Shown: positions 19,544-31,598 of the stretch, in pieces
Layout: every line of letters begins with the position of its first letter
Numbering within the stretch: position 1 is the first letter of the stretch
Origin: Candidatus Dadabacteria bacterium
Lineage (GTDB): Bacteria; Desulfobacterota_D; UBA1144; Nemesobacterales; Nemesobacteraceae
Direction: 5' to 3'
Length of the DNA stretch: 64,000 nucleotides
NCBI GenBank assembly: GCA_028823955.1
Contig: JAPPFE010000016.1
Coordinates: 76,497 to 140,496, forward strand
Notes under the pieces: model-generated
What the model saw: only the letters and a program-made list of their open reading frames with translations
Databases searched by the model: none
What the model was told of the DNA's origin: nothing
Translations under genes and position numbers: made by a program

Positions 19544-20788
19544 ATGTGTGTCGAGATAATAACGACCGGAAATGAGATAATGAGCGGTCTCACCCGGGAT
19601 ACCAATTTCAGCTGGGTAGCCGCGGAACTGTCCTCATCCGGCATTGAGGTTAAGCACCACTGCGCGGTTGCCGATGACCTTGACGATCTTCTCGATTCTT
19701 TTGCCACGGCCTCAAAAAGAGCCAGATTTGTCATAGTTACGGGAGGGCTTGGCCCCACCGAGGATGATCTGAGTGCGCTTGCAGCCTCGAAATTCCTGGG
19801 AACTCCCCTTGTTTTTAATCCGGAGGTCTACGAAGACATTGCTCTGAAGCTGAGGAAGAGGGGAAGGGAGCCCAACATCCATCATGAAAAACAGGCCATG
19901 TTCCCTGAAAAAACGGCGGTTATCGAGAACCCCGTCGGCACGGCGTCCGGCTTCAGCTTTGTTTCCGGCAATTCGAAATTCTACTTTCTTCCCGGCGTCC
20001 CGAGGGAATTCAGGCGGATGTTCAGAGAACATGTTTTTCCGGATATAAGTGGCGTTGCGGAAAAGGGAACCATCCTGCGCGTGAGAGTGCTCAGGACCTT
20101 CGGCCTGGGCGAATCCGAGGTGGCGGAAAAGCTGGGAGGCTTCTCCACCGAAGGGGTGGATGTAGGATACAGGATCCGCCTGCCCGAGATCCATCTGCGG
20201 TTCACGGCCTCCGGCCATGACGGCGAGGTGCTGGATTCACTTCTGCGCGATGCCTGCGCGCAGGCCAGAGAAAGACTGGGAAATTTTCTCTTTTCCGAGG
20301 ATGATGAACCCCTTGAGGAGGTAACCGCAGCTTTGTTGCTTGAAAAAGACCTGACCCTTTCCGCTGCGGAGTCCTGCACGGGAGGGCTTTGCTCAAGCCG
20401 GTTTACTGACATTCCCGGAAGTTCAGCTTATTTTCTGGGAGGAGCTGTGGTATACAGCAACGAATCAAAGGAGAAGCTTCTCGGGGTAAGCACGGATACG
20501 CTCGTGCGGTTCGGCGCGGTGAGCGAGCAGGTGGTTTTCGAAATGGCCCAGGGGGCGAGAGAGCTTTTCGGAACCGATATAGGGATTTCGATATCCGGGA
20601 TCGCAGGTCCGGGAGGAGGAACCGCGGAGAAGCCCGTGGGCACCGTGTGGTTTGGATTCAGTCACGTTTCCTCGGGGACTTTCTGCGAGAAACGGAATTT
20701 TACTGGAACGAGGGATGAGATAAAAAACTTTGCCGCTTCCACCGCCATTGATACGGTTAGGAAGTTCTGCCTTGATTATGTAGGATAG
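19544..20788 (+). CDS. cinA: CinA family competence/damage-inducible protein (nicotinamide-nucleotide amidase)
   Basis: TTGNEIMSG, TGGLGPTEDD, AESCTGGL, GISGIAGPGGG; just upstream of recA. Confidence 0.95.
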   Translation: MCVEIITTGNEIMSGLTRDTNFSWVAAELSSSGIEVKHHCAVADDLDDLLDSFATASKRARFVIVTGGLGPTEDDLSALAASKFLGTPLVFNPEVYEDIALKLRKRGREPNIHHEKQAMFPEKTAVIENPVGTASGFSFVSGNSKFYFLPGVPREFRRMFREHVFPDISGVAEKGTILRVRVLRTFGLGESEVAEKLGGFSTEGVDVGYRIRLPEIHLRFTASGHDGEVLDSLLRDACAQARERLGNFLFSEDDEPLEEVTAALLLEKDLTLSAAESCTGGLCSSRFTDIPGSSAYFLGGAVVYSNESKEKLLGVSTDTLVRFGAVSEQVVFEMAQGARELFGTDIGISISGIAGPGGGTAEKPVGTVWFGFSHVSSGTFCEKRNFTGTRDEIKNFAASTAIDTVRKFCLDYVG

Positions 20789-20830
20789 TAATTTTAGAAC
20801 CACAGAGACCAGAACGGAGATTAAGACGGA

Positions 20831-21862
20831 ATGAGCGATCTTGACGAGAAGAACAAGAATATAGACGTAGCCATCAGCACAATAGAGAAGCAGTTCGGAA
20901 AAGGTTCCATAATGAGACTGGGGGAGGATGCTTCCCTCTCGGATATCCCGGTTATCACCTCGGGCTCCCTTGGACTCGACATAGCGCTTGGAGTCGGGGG
21001 CTTTCCCAGGGGAAGAATCGTCGAGGTTTACGGCCCTGAAGCCTCGGGTAAGACCACCATAGCGCTTCACGCCATTGCGGAGGCCCAGAGGGCCGGCGGA
21101 ATAACCGCATTTGTCGATGCCGAGCATGCTCTTTCGACAAGCTACGCGGCGGCACTTGGGATCAAGGTTGAGGACCTTCTTATTTCGCAGCCCGATTTCG
21201 GAGAACAGGCCCTTGAAATCATCGATACCCTGATAAGAAGCAACGCGGTTGACCTCATAGTGCTTGACTCGGTCGCGGCCCTTACCCCCCGCGCTGAAAT
21301 CGAGGGGGAGATGGGAGACACTCACGTGGGTCTTCAGGCGAGACTGATGTCGCAGGCGCTTCGCAAGATAACGGCTAACGTGAGCCGTTCTAAGACCATA
21401 GTGATCTTCGTTAACCAGCTTCGCATGAAAATCGGGGTTCCGGCGTACATGAACCCCGAGACCACCACCGGGGGTAACGCGCTTCGGTTCTATTCGTCGG
21501 TGAGAATTGACATAAGGCGCATCGGGTCGCTTAAAGACGGCGACCGTATCGTGGGTAACAGGGTCAGGGCGAAGCTTGTCAAGAACAAGGTCGCTCCGCC
21601 TTTTAGGGAAGCGGAATTCGAAGTGATTTTCGGAAGGGGGATATCAAAGCTCGGAGAGCTCGTGGATCTGGGAGCCAAGTTCAACGTGATAAAGAAAAGT
21701 GGCACCTGGTATTCCTACGAAGGGGAGAGGATAGGACAAGGAAGGGAGAATTCCAAGAAGTTTCTCCACGAAAATCCAGAAATTCGCGAAAAAATAAGAG
21801 AAGAGATCATAAAGGCCTCGGGAATGGGTTCTTCTGGGGAAGCGGAAGCTGCTGAGTCATAA
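20831..21862 (+). CDS. recA: Recombinase RecA
   Basis: [18 protein letters not shown], full-length RecA. Confidence 0.99.
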   Translation: MSDLDEKNKNIDVAISTIEKQFGKGSIMRLGEDASLSDIPVITSGSLGLDIALGVGGFPRGRIVEVYGPEASGKTTIALHAIAEAQRAGGITAFVDAEHALSTSYAAALGIKVEDLLISQPDFGEQALEIIDTLIRSNAVDLIVLDSVAALTPRAEIEGEMGDTHVGLQARLMSQALRKITANVSRSKTIVIFVNQLRMKIGVPAYMNPETTTGGNALRFYSSVRIDIRRIGSLKDGDRIVGNRVRAKLVKNKVAPPFREAEFEVIFGRGISKLGELVDLGAKFNVIKKSGTWYSYEGERIGQGRENSKKFLHENPEIREKIREEIIKASGMGSSGEAEAAES

Positions 21863-22086
21863 TCCGCCGTCCCGGGCCGCAAAGCGAAGATGCCTATCCC
21901 AAACGGTCTTAACTCCGGTTCTGGGGAGAGGTGCTTCTGGTAGGCGGCGGATACAGTAATAGCGAGCGGGATGACCACTCTCGGCTCAGGGAACGCACTT
22001 CCTTGTTTTTCCTTTTCTGTTAATGAATAATACGGGATAGTCAGCAAGCGTGCAGAATTTGAGTAGACGCTAATGGATGCGTCGAA

Positions 22087-25000
22087 ATGAAATCGGAAAA
22101 TTTTGAATTCCTCAGAGAACGTTGGCCGGAACTCGCCTCATTAGGTGGTTTTGCTGAATTTTACACCTATACGGATCCTACTAGCGCTCTGGTAAAGCTT
22201 AGATTGCTAGCTGAGAACCTTACCAGAGATATCTACAATGAACTTAGGTTTCCAAGACCTCCCCGCTCAAATTTCGTAAACCTTTTGGAAGAAGATACGT
22301 TTTGCACCTTCATTCCCAAAGTTCTGCTAAACAAGCTCCATGCGTTGCGCATACACGGCAATAAGGCTGCCCACGGAGAAACGACAGAACCGCGAACTGT
22401 GCTACGGCTTTTGAAAGAGGCACATGACTTAGCTCTTTGGCTTGCCGTGAATTTCGAGGAAGCTGACCCAGGCACATTGCCTTCGTTCAACCCGCCGTCG
22501 CCTGACCCTAGCATGTCAGCAGCGGAGAAGGCTAAGCTCGAAAAACTGGCGTCGCAGGAAGCGCAATTGAACGATTTATTGCTTGAATTGGATCAAGTGC
22601 GCGAAAGGGCTGAAACTGCCGAAAAGAAATCCGAGGAGCTTGAAGATCTGGCGGCTTCAGCGAAGACATCCACCGACCTTCTTGAATTCGATGAAGCAAC
22701 TACCCGGAGTCGGATCATTGACGGGCTTCTTGCTTCTGCTGGCTGGGATGTCGGTCCCGACTTGCAGACAACGGACAGCGTTGCGAAAGAATATGAGGTT
22801 GCTGATCAGCCGACGACAACGGGAAAGGGCTTCATTGATTATGTTCTGTGGGATGATGATGGAGCGCCGTTGGCGGTTATTGAAGCCAAGAAGACATCCG
22901 TTGAACCGGAACTCGGACGTAAACAGGCCAAGCTTTACGCGGACGCTCTGGAAAAGGCGCATGGACAGCGGCCAGTCATCTTCTACACGAATGGATACGA
23001 CATTTGGCTATGGGACGACATGGCGGGTTATCCACCAAGGAGGATTCACGGGTACTACTCCAAGGACAGTCTGCAGTATCTTGTGAAGTTCCAGCGGGGG
23101 AACCAGGAGGATATTTCGGTAATGTCGCCGCGAGAAACAATTGTTGACCGTCTTTATCAGATAGAGACAATTAAACGAGTTGCCGAGCGCTTTTTGTCTA
23201 AGCATCGAAAAGCATTGATCGTTCATGCCACAGGAACGGGCAAGACGCGTGTTGCCATTGCTCTTTCGGAACTGTTGATCCGCGCGGGATGGGCCAAGCG
23301 CGTGCTTTACCTCTGCGACCGGCGCGAACTGCGAAGGCAGGCGAAAAACGCGTTTACCGACTTTCTGCCTTCGGAACCAATCAGAATAGTCAATTCGCGA
23401 ATTCCAGGCGTGCCCAACGAACGCATTTTCATAGCCACTTACCCGGCTATGCTTAAAGTATACCAATCATTTGATGTCGGGTTTTTCGATCTCATCATTG
23501 CCGATGAGTCCCATCGAAGCATCTACAATGTCTACGGCGATCTTTTTCATTACTTCGACGCTTTGCAGGTGGGGTTAACCGCGACGCCGGTTGATTTTGT
23601 GACGCGCAGCACTTTCAATCTTTTTGATTGCCAGAGCCAGATGCCAACGTCCAACTACGACCTTGAACGAGCTGTCGAGGAAGGATACCTGGTGCCTTTT
23701 GAGGTATTTGAGCACACGACGAGATTTTTACGCGAAGGAATTCATTTAGATGGTTTGACCCAGGAACAAATTGCTGAGCTGGAAGAGCAAGGTGAAGACC
23801 CGTCGCAATATGACTTTGGTTCAGAGCAAATTGACAAGGATATTTACAACAAGGACACGAACAGGGCAATTCTCCGAAACCTTATGGAAAACGGTCTGAG
23901 AGAGGCAACTGCCCAAGTCGTTGGGAAGACGATAATTTTTGCGCGAAATCACAGGCACGCTGTACTCATGAATCGTCTTTTCGACGAGATGTATCCTCAA
24001 TATGGAGGCCAGTTTTGTCAGGTAATTGATAACTATGATCCGCGGGCCGAACAACTGATTGACGATTTCAAGGGAGAAGGAGACAACCAGAATCTGACGG
24101 TTGCTATATCGGTTGACATGCTTGACACCGGGATCGACGTTCCAGAAATTCTGAATCTCGTTTTTGCGAAACCCGTTCGTTCGCCTGTCAAATTCTGGCA
24201 GATGATCGGTCGCGGCACACGTCTCTGCCCAAATCTGCTCGGACCCGGAGAAGACAAAACAGTTTTTCGAATTTTCGATCACTGGGGCAATTTCGAGCGC
24301 TTCGAAACAGGTTATAAGCCTGCTGAGCCGCGACAGTCAAAGTCCCTTCTTCAGTTGCTGTTCGAGGAACGATTGAACCTTGCTGAGGCGGCGCTTAGAA
24401 AAAGCGAAGAGGATGTTTTTGACCAAGCCATTAGGCTTGTTGAAGCCGACATAGCCGATTTGCCGGAGGAGTCCGTTTCAGTTCGCGAGTGCTGGCGGGA
24501 GCGGCATTCAGTGCTTCAGGCGGACAGGCTTCGCCAATTTGCCCCCGTAACGGTTTCCATGCTCCGAACCGTCATCGCGCCCCTGATGCAGTGGCGTGCC
24601 AAACGTGGCCTAGGCGATGCCCACGCTTTCGACCTGCTGGTGACGCAGATGCAGACTGCGGTTTTGAACGAGACGGCGGCGCTTGCCGATCTCAAGGTAG
24701 ACTTCTTGGAGCGGGTTGAGCATCTTCAAATGCATTTAAATCCTGTTCGGGAGCGAGGCGAAATCATCAGGCGCGTCAAGTCAGAAGATTTCTGGAAAGA
24801 TGTTTCGGTTCAGGACCTGGAGTCTGTACGTGGTTCCTTGCGCGAAATAATTCATTACCATGATAAGCAGACAGGTGCCACCGTATCGCCTAAGATTATA
24901 GACGTTTCGGAGGAATCTGAGGGCATAGTTATTTCCCGGCGCAGAACTAATCTCAGAACCGTCGAAATGGAGGCTTATAAACATCTGGTGGAGGATGAAC

Positions 25001-25485
25001 TGAAGAAGCACTTCGAAACTAACCCCGTTCTCAAGAAGATACGCACCGGAGAAACTGTTACCAAGGAGGACCTTGAGTCTCTGGTGTCACTTGTGCTGAC
25101 GCAGAACCCGCATATTACACGAAAAGACCTGAACGAGTTTTTCCAAGCGACTGCTCAGCCACTTTACGTAACGATCCGTTCAATCGTTGGACTTGATCCC
25201 GGAGCCGTCAAGGCGAAATTTTCCGACTTGGTGCTGAAGAACCCTTTGCTGACGGCCAAGCAGACACGCTTCCTCACCCTTCTTCAGAACCATATAATAA
25301 AGTTCGGCTTCATTACGGTTGAAAAACTGTACGACCAGCCATTTACCGTTGTTGACGCCGATGGACCAGAAGGCGTTTTTGACAGGCCGGAGGACATTGA
25401 TGATCTAATAAAAATCGTTAATCTATTTGCACCGCCCCAAGAAGGCGGGGATGACGCTGACCAAGAAAACAGGATCATATACTGA
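22087..25485 (+). CDS. hsdR: Type I restriction enzyme HsdR with N-terminal DUF4145-like domain
   Basis: N-terminal [19 protein letters not shown] nuclease motif; [25 protein letters not shown] helicase motifs. Confidence 0.93.
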   Translation: MKSENFEFLRERWPELASLGGFAEFYTYTDPTSALVKLRLLAENLTRDIYNELRFPRPPRSNFVNLLEEDTFCTFIPKVLLNKLHALRIHGNKAAHGETTEPRTVLRLLKEAHDLALWLAVNFEEADPGTLPSFNPPSPDPSMSAAEKAKLEKLASQEAQLNDLLLELDQVRERAETAEKKSEELEDLAASAKTSTDLLEFDEATTRSRIIDGLLASAGWDVGPDLQTTDSVAKEYEVADQPTTTGKGFIDYVLWDDDGAPLAVIEAKKTSVEPELGRKQAKLYADALEKAHGQRPVIFYTNGYDIWLWDDMAGYPPRRIHGYYSKDSLQYLVKFQRGNQEDISVMSPRETIVDRLYQIETIKRVAERFLSKHRKALIVHATGTGKTRVAIALSELLIRAGWAKRVLYLCDRRELRRQAKNAFTDFLPSEPIRIVNSRIPGVPNERIFIATYPAMLKVYQSFDVGFFDLIIADESHRSIYNVYGDLFHYFDALQVGLTATPVDFVTRSTFNLFDCQSQMPTSNYDLERAVEEGYLVPFEVFEHTTRFLREGIHLDGLTQEQIAELEEQGEDPSQYDFGSEQIDKDIYNKDTNRAILRNLMENGLREATAQVVGKTIIFARNHRHAVLMNRLFDEMYPQYGGQFCQVIDNYDPRAEQLIDDFKGEGDNQNLTVAISVDMLDTGIDVPEILNLVFAKPVRSPVKFWQMIGRGTRLCPNLLGPGEDKTVFRIFDHWGNFERFETGYKPAEPRQSKSLLQLLFEERLNLAEAALRKSEEDVFDQAIRLVEADIADLPEESVSVRECWRERHSVLQADRLRQFAPVTVSMLRTVIAPLMQWRAKRGLGDAHAFDLLVTQMQTAVLNETAALADLKVDFLERVEHLQMHLNPVRERGEIIRRVKSEDFWKDVSVQDLESVRGSLREIIHYHDKQTGATVSPKIIDVSEESEGIVISRRRTNLRTVEMEAYKHLVEDELKKHFETNPVLKKIRTGETVTKEDLESLVSLVLTQNPHITRKDLNEFFQATAQPLYVTIRSIVGLDPGAVKAKFSDLVLKNPLLTAKQTRFLTLLQNHIIKFGFITVEKLYDQPFTVVDADGPEGVFDRPEDIDDLIKIVNLFAPPQEGGDDADQENRIIY

Positions 25486-27008
25486 TGATTACAGGTGAAC
25501 TCAAACAGGACATTGATGCGCTCTGGCTTGAGTTTTGGCAGGGCGGAATCACCAACCCGCTGACGGTGATTGAGCAAATCACCTATCTCATGTTTGCGCG
25601 CTTGCTCGACGTGAATGAAACACGTGATGAGAATCGTGAGCGCCACAGTGGCAAAGCCTTCAAGCGGCGCTTCGGTGAGGACGAGCAGGATTTGCGCTGG
25701 TCGCATTTTCGGCATTTGGGGGCAAACGATATGCTATCTTTAGTGCGGGATGAAGTCTTCCCGCATTTCCGTAAGGCGTCCACCAGTGGCACTACCTTTA
25801 CTGAGTTTATGAAGGACGCACAGTTGATGATCCAGAAGCCGAGCCTTCTGGTCAAAGCCGTTAACATGATTCACAAGTTGCCACTGACCGAGGGGGATAC
25901 CAAAGGCGATCTTTATGAATACCTTCTCAGCAAACTGACGACTGCCGGGATTAACGGCCAATTCCGTACCCCGCGCCATATCATTCGTTTGATGGTGGAC
26001 ATGCTGGAACCGAAGCCAACAAATGTGATTGCCGACCCATCGGCAGGCACGGGCGGTTTTCTCGTTCAGGCGATGGAACATCTTATGGAGAAATTTACCT
26101 CGCCCGAGGGAGTGATCGAGGAAACCGATCCAGACACCGGAAAGAAATACAATATTTACACAGGTGATTTGCTTGAAGAACACCGAGAACATATCAGGAC
26201 CAGCATGTTCCATGGCTTTGACTTTGACACAACAATGCTACGCATTGCTGCTATGAACCTGATGCTGCACGACGTTGACGATCCGTACATCCATTATCAG
26301 GATACTCTCAGCAACAGTTTTGCTGAACGCTTCCCGAAGATGGCAAAAGAAGGTTTCGACATCGTTCTCGCCAATCCGCCGTTTAAGGGAAGTCTTGATT
26401 ATGAAGATGTGGATACGAACCTTCTGCGCCAAGTAAAAACAAAGAAAACGGAACTCTTGTTCCTAGTCCTGATCCTGCGCATGCTGAAGCTTGGAGGTCG
26501 GTCAGCGACTATTGTGCCGGACGGCGTGTTGTTTGGCTCGTCAATGGCTCATGTCACATTGCGTAAATTGCTGATTGATAAAAACCAACTTGAAGCTGTT
26601 ATTTCTTTGCCCAGCGGAGTCTTCAAACCCTATGCGGGTGTATCGACTGGTATTCTGGTTTTCACCAAGGGAGGATGCACGGACAATGTATTTTTCTATG
26701 ATGTACAAGCCGATGGTTTCTCACTTGATGACAAGCGTGACCCGGTTGATTCTAATGATCTGCCGAACTGTCTTGCCCGCTGGCAGGCGCGTGATCCAAA
26801 GAAAGATGTTGATCGTAAGGACAAGGCCTTTTTCGTGAATGCCGAGGAGATTTGCAGGGCCAATTATGACCTTTCATTAAGCCGCTATAAGGAGCGGGTT
26901 TATAATGAAGAAAAGCATGATCCACCAAAAGTTATTCTGGAGCGAATGAAAATACTGAATGACGATATCGCTAATGATCTCTCCGAATTGGAAGAGGTGC
27001 TTCGATGA
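25485..27008 (+). CDS. hsdM: Type I DNA methyltransferase subunit HsdM
   Basis: [14 protein letters not shown] and NPPFKG (N6-adenine MTase motifs); 1-nt overlap with hsdR. Confidence 0.96.
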   Translation: MITGELKQDIDALWLEFWQGGITNPLTVIEQITYLMFARLLDVNETRDENRERHSGKAFKRRFGEDEQDLRWSHFRHLGANDMLSLVRDEVFPHFRKASTSGTTFTEFMKDAQLMIQKPSLLVKAVNMIHKLPLTEGDTKGDLYEYLLSKLTTAGINGQFRTPRHIIRLMVDMLEPKPTNVIADPSAGTGGFLVQAMEHLMEKFTSPEGVIEETDPDTGKKYNIYTGDLLEEHREHIRTSMFHGFDFDTTMLRIAAMNLMLHDVDDPYIHYQDTLSNSFAERFPKMAKEGFDIVLANPPFKGSLDYEDVDTNLLRQVKTKKTELLFLVLILRMLKLGGRSATIVPDGVLFGSSMAHVTLRKLLIDKNQLEAVISLPSGVFKPYAGVSTGILVFTKGGCTDNVFFYDVQADGFSLDDKRDPVDSNDLPNCLARWQARDPKKDVDRKDKAFFVNAEEICRANYDLSLSRYKERVYNEEKHDPPKVILERMKILNDDIANDLSELEEVLR

Positions 27009-28105
27009 GTGAAACGATACCACTTGGAGAAGTTGTCGATGTTTTTGCTGGACAGCCTGCACCTAAACCGAATGAATTTTCGGATCATGGTTATCCGTTC
27101 ATCCGAGCAGGAAGCTTGGAAAGTCTGTTAAAAGGCTCTTCCGAGAACGATTGTGAGAAAGTTTCCTCTAGCGTTGCACGAAACCGACGTTTGAAGCTTT
27201 TTCCGAAAGACACGGTTATCTTTGCCAAGAGTGGAATGTCAGCAAAAATTGGGCGTATCTATCGGCTGCGCCAACCGTCTTATGTTGTTAGTCACCTTGC
27301 AACGCTTGTTCCAACAGGGAAATACGACCCTTCCTTCTTGACGCACTGGCTAAGATGGCACCCTCCATCAGACCTTATCAATGATAATGCTTATCCTTCT
27401 ATACGAATCTCTGCAATTGCCGGACTCAAAGTGCCTAATTTACCCATTTATAAACAACGCCGGATTTCTGCCATCCTAGATAAAACCGATACCATTCGCC
27501 ACAAGCGGGAACAAACCTTGTTCTTAGCCCACAACCTATTGAAATCTGTCTTCTTGGAGATGTTCGGAAACCCTCTGACCAATTCTAAGCAGTTTCCAAC
27601 CATTGCACTCGGTGATTTGATCAGAGTGTCAAGTGGCAATGGACTGACAGCCAAAGATATGAATCCGTCCGGGCCTTACCCAGTTTATGGAGGCAATGGA
27701 ATAAGCGGGTTTCATTCAGAATACATGTTTGATGATCCCCAACTCGTGATTGGAAGAGTCGGGATTTATTGTGGAGCAGTTCACGCAACTCAGCCAAAAT
27801 CCTGGGTAACAGATAATGCGTTATATATTCGAGAATACAAAAGACCAGTTAATCTAACATATCTTGAATGGGCGTTGCGATTTGCAGACCTCAACCAATA
27901 CGCAAACCAAGCTGCACAACCTCTAATTTCAGGAAGTCGAATATATCCAATTGAGATTCTCTTTCCGAGCGAATTAGAACAAGATACATTTGCAGCTTAT
28001 GTGGAGAGACAAAAGCGACTTTTAAACCATCTTGAAGCGAGTTGTAAAAAAGCAAATGATCTCTTTGCCTCTCTTTCCCAACGTGCCTTCCGTGGCGATT
28101 TATAA
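27005..28105 (+). CDS. hsdS: Type I specificity subunit HsdS (two TRDs)
   Basis: Two TRD-like halves with conserved helical spacers; ATGA overlap with hsdM. Confidence 0.93.
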   Translation: MSETIPLGEVVDVFAGQPAPKPNEFSDHGYPFIRAGSLESLLKGSSENDCEKVSSSVARNRRLKLFPKDTVIFAKSGMSAKIGRIYRLRQPSYVVSHLATLVPTGKYDPSFLTHWLRWHPPSDLINDNAYPSIRISAIAGLKVPNLPIYKQRRISAILDKTDTIRHKREQTLFLAHNLLKSVFLEMFGNPLTNSKQFPTIALGDLIRVSSGNGLTAKDMNPSGPYPVYGGNGISGFHSEYMFDDPQLVIGRVGIYCGAVHATQPKSWVTDNALYIREYKRPVNLTYLEWALRFADLNQYANQAAQPLISGSRIYPIEILFPSELEQDTFAAYVERQKRLLNHLEASCKKANDLFASLSQRAFRGDL

Positions 28106-28113
28106 GAAATGCA

Positions 28114-29835
28114 ATGCGACTGAGACGGATCGAAATCGAAAACTTCAAAGGAATTGGCAAACGTCAGGCAATTGACCTCAAGCCGATCACTTTGCTGTTT
28201 GGGCCGAACAACGCAGGCAAAAGCACAATTCTGCAAGTACTACACTATATGCGGGAATTACTTGAACGCCAGAACCCGGACCCCGATCAAACTATCGCAG
28301 GTGGCCTTATCGATCTTGGTGGATTCAGGGCGTTAGTCCACAATCACGAGTTGAATCGTGCCATCACAATTAAGCTCGTGATTGATCTGTCGGAGGATCT
28401 GGGGAATGACCGGCTACCGCTTAATTCCGGCATACATCTCGGCGATACTGAATTTGCTAATCTCGATATCCTCTACATCTTTGGCGGAGACACCGATTTT
28501 AACAAACACGCCGTTGTGCAAGAACTCGGTGTTATGGTTGAGGTATGCTGGAGTGATTTGCTCATGGGTCCCTATGTCTCTTTGCTTTCCCTAGATATGA
28601 ATGGCATCCAGATTCTGTCAATCAAATCGCCACCGCAGAAAGGACGCGCAATTATCACTGATTTTAATTTTGAACACCCGCTACTTCAGCGGATCATTTA
28701 TCAAGATGATATTGTAGAGGATGACGAGTTGTATCAGGGAGATTTACCCGGACACATTGATGAAGGTGACCCGTTTTCGTCGCCGCTTGGGGCTGAGATT
28801 TGGGAACTCTCCCGTGATATGGCAAAAGGAACTCCAACCTTTGCGGAAGATAACTTTAGGGTGACCGTCTCTACTCCAATGGGAGCCTTGCCGAACCCGA
28901 ATAAGCCTCTGGACTTAGAATTACGCGACCCCGAAGTTGACAAGCCTGAACTAGAACAGAGCACGTCTCGCGTTAGGGGACTGGCAACGTTACTTGACGA
29001 ACTGGTTCTCGGGCCGGTACGCGTTGCGAATGACTACTTAAGCGGCATGACCTATATAGGTCCCTTGCGCGAAATCCCCACCCGAAACTTCCGACCACGC
29101 CTTTCGCCTGATGAATCGCGCTGGGCGCGAGGTCTTGCAGCGTGGGATCTGCTGTATTCTGATGTCAAAGGCGATCTTGTCGATGCCGTTAACCAATGGC
29201 TTGGCGATGAGGCCAAGTTGCGCACCGGCTACCAGTTGGAAAGGGTCGTTTTCCGCGAGATACCTGTACCGAGTCGGCTGAGTTTTCTGTTTGAGCGCGG
29301 CCTGACCGAAGACGATCTCGGCGAACTGCAGGAGCTTTACGAGAATCTGGAAACCCGGGTAGAAGTTGCGTTGCGTGATTTTGAAAAAGACATTCTTGTT
29401 GCTCCCGATGATATTGGCGTCGGCATTTCACAAATGATCCCGGTCGTTGTTGGATGCCTCACCGACAGCGTCAACTTCCTTGCGGTGGAACAGCCCGAAC
29501 TCCACATTCATCCAGCGCTGCAGGTTGCTATGGGCGATCTCCTGATCCGCTCGGCCTTCAGCAACAAGTCTGATTTCCTGTCCGCCAAATCTCTTCTCGT
29601 GGAAACGCACAGCGAGCATATTATGCTACGCTTGCTGCGCCGAATCAGGGAGACATTCGAAGGCGAACTGGCTCCTGGTACCCCGTCTCTTACCCCAGAC
29701 GCTGTTTCCGTCATCTATGTTGAAGCCGGCGAAGACTGCGTGAAGTTTTACTCGCTTAGGATTGACGAGGAAGGGGAATTTGTTGACCGCTGGCCACGAG
29801 GCTTCTTCGACGAACGCGTGGAGGAGCTTTTTTAG
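28114..29835 (+). CDS. AAA ATPase with C-terminal DUF3696-like region
   Basis: GPNNAGKSTILQ Walker A; FLAVEQPELHIHPALQ Walker B; C-terminal EEGEFVDRWPRGFFDER. Confidence 0.85.
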   Translation: MRLRRIEIENFKGIGKRQAIDLKPITLLFGPNNAGKSTILQVLHYMRELLERQNPDPDQTIAGGLIDLGGFRALVHNHELNRAITIKLVIDLSEDLGNDRLPLNSGIHLGDTEFANLDILYIFGGDTDFNKHAVVQELGVMVEVCWSDLLMGPYVSLLSLDMNGIQILSIKSPPQKGRAIITDFNFEHPLLQRIIYQDDIVEDDELYQGDLPGHIDEGDPFSSPLGAEIWELSRDMAKGTPTFAEDNFRVTVSTPMGALPNPNKPLDLELRDPEVDKPELEQSTSRVRGLATLLDELVLGPVRVANDYLSGMTYIGPLREIPTRNFRPRLSPDESRWARGLAAWDLLYSDVKGDLVDAVNQWLGDEAKLRTGYQLERVVFREIPVPSRLSFLFERGLTEDDLGELQELYENLETRVEVALRDFEKDILVAPDDIGVGISQMIPVVVGCLTDSVNFLAVEQPELHIHPALQVAMGDLLIRSAFSNKSDFLSAKSLLVETHSEHIMLRLLRRIRETFEGELAPGTPSLTPDAVSVIYVEAGEDCVKFYSLRIDEEGEFVDRWPRGFFDERVEELF

Positions 29836-30779
29836 TGTATCGGGAGTACGCTGTCGAACCGGCCGCCATAGGATCAAGCTGGGGAACTTTCCGTTACCTT
29901 ATCGAGAAATTCGGCTTCCAGAAAGGTCGATTGATTTCCCGGTTTCCTTCAAGATGGGAACGCTTGGTTATTGAGGCGGCAAAGATGGCAGGTGTAGGTG
30001 ATATAGCCTTATCCAGAATTACGGAAAAGTTAAGGAAAAAGAAAGAAGAAGAAATTAAGATTGTCAATTCGGGTCGTATTTACGATCCGAGTCTTGGCAG
30101 TTGGATCGCAAGTGCCCGTGTTGCGCATGCTGTAAAACCTTTCCATGCCATTATCGCGCAAGGTGACCATGAAGAGAATGAGATTGTTACTCCCGAAGAA
30201 TTAGAGGAAGATCACCCACTTATGATCGCTTCTACAAGCTGCAATGTCCCGCGAACAAGCAAAAGGCTTGCTGAGGCCCTTCTGCCTCTCCTTCTTTCTG
30301 CGCGAGAAGTTGATATTGTTGATCCCTTCTTTGACCTCCAGAACTCAAAATATACAAACCTCTTGAGTCTGTTGCTTTCATCAATGTACAACTCGAGGAA
30401 AAATAAAGAAAAAACTCTGCTTATCAGGATCCACTTTCGCTTAGATGAAGGCGATCCAAGAGAACAGTTTCTTCTTGAAAATGCACACAGATGGGTACGT
30501 GGCTGGCTTCTCGAAGGCTTCGAGTTGCACCTGTATGAATGGAAACAGAAACCCGGCGGTGAAGACTTTCATGCTCGTCTTCTCTTATGCGATTGTGGCG
30601 GGTTGGCAGTCGATGCGGGCTTCGCGGCAGTCGGACAACATGAAAGCACCATTATCACTCTGCTTGATTATCAGCATGTCCAGAGATTGCGGAAAAATTT
30701 TGCAGTTGGAGCGACGGTTTATGATAAGGCCGGAAATGCAGTTCGAATTAGGTCAAATGGAGAAACAGAGACACTCTAA
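29835..30779 (+). CDS. Uncharacterised protein coupled to the DUF3696 ATPase; degenerate single PLD-like motif HARLLLCD
   Basis: GTG start overlapping the TAG stop of the ATPase; HxRx4D near C-terminus (30570-30593). Confidence 0.6.
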   Translation: MYREYAVEPAAIGSSWGTFRYLIEKFGFQKGRLISRFPSRWERLVIEAAKMAGVGDIALSRITEKLRKKKEEEIKIVNSGRIYDPSLGSWIASARVAHAVKPFHAIIAQGDHEENEIVTPEELEEDHPLMIASTSCNVPRTSKRLAEALLPLLLSAREVDIVDPFFDLQNSKYTNLLSLLLSSMYNSRKNKEKTLLIRIHFRLDEGDPREQFLLENAHRWVRGWLLEGFELHLYEWKQKPGGEDFHARLLLCDCGGLAVDAGFAAVGQHESTIITLLDYQHVQRLRKNFAVGATVYDKAGNAVRIRSNGETETL

Positions 30780-30803
30780 CTTAAAGATATCCGAACAGCA
30801 GGC

Positions 30804-31466
30804 ATGAAAATTCTCGGAATTGAAACCTCTACTTTTTCGGGAAGCGTATCGTTATGCGATGACGACACTATTCTTTGCGAATATGTTTTCAACACCGGTC
30901 CGAGGCATAACGAGGTGCTTATTCCCACGATCGAGCGACTTCTTTCGGATTGCGGGCTTGGAAAAGATGATCTGGAAGCGGTCTGCGTGTCAGTGGGTCC
31001 GGGTTCTTTCACCTCTCTTCGCATAGGGGTCTCCACTGCGAAGACTCTTTGCTATTCTCTGGGGACGGACCTCGCGGGAGTTCCATCGCTTGAAATTCTC
31101 GCCTCGAACGCGCTTTGGTGCGGAGATGACGTGTGCGTCATGACCGACGCTGGCAGGGGGGAGGTTTTCTTTTCGTTTTATGATCTTAAAAGCACGGAGA
31201 TGACCCCCGCGGAAATCGCTACACCCGAGTCTGTGTGCGCCGGGGTGAGAAGAAAGACCGTTTTTGTGGGCAGCGGAGCCCTGCTCCACGAAAACCTTAT
31301 CCGAGATGCTGTGGGAGAGAGATCTGTGTTTCTGCCTGCGGATCTAAACACCCCGAGGGCGTCTGGCTGCGCGCTTTTAGGGAGAAAAAAGATTCTTTCC
31401 GGACAAAAGGACGATCCCTTCACTTTAACTCCCTTTTATCTTCGCCGCTCCGCGGCGGAGCGCTAG
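30804..31466 (+). CDS. tsaB: tRNA threonylcarbamoyladenosine biosynthesis protein TsaB
   Basis: ILGIETSTFSGSVSL, VGPGSFTSLRIGVSTAKTL. Confidence 0.94.
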   Translation: MKILGIETSTFSGSVSLCDDDTILCEYVFNTGPRHNEVLIPTIERLLSDCGLGKDDLEAVCVSVGPGSFTSLRIGVSTAKTLCYSLGTDLAGVPSLEILASNALWCGDDVCVMTDAGRGEVFFSFYDLKSTEMTPAEIATPESVCAGVRRKTVFVGSGALLHENLIRDAVGERSVFLPADLNTPRASGCALLGRKKILSGQKDDPFTLTPFYLRRSAAER

Positions 31467-31598
31467 GCGGGATCGCTGAAGTCGCGATGGAAATCTTTTT
31501 CCCTGCCGGTCTTGAAGTTGTCCGCACGCGGTGATAGATTAAGCGGATGGGTTGTTGGTATTCCGCATTTTAAAAACAATCAGGGAGAAATAAATAAA

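Noticed and set aside
21715-22047. Minus-strand ORF after recA that might be a recX or other small gene
   Set aside because: Mostly antisense to the recA 3' end, no RecX motifs, no credible start context
31446-31462. Hairpin CGCTCCG-CGG-CGGAGCG at the end of tsaB
   Set aside because: Perfect stem but no downstream T-run and it lies in the coding end; not a convincing terminator or repeat family
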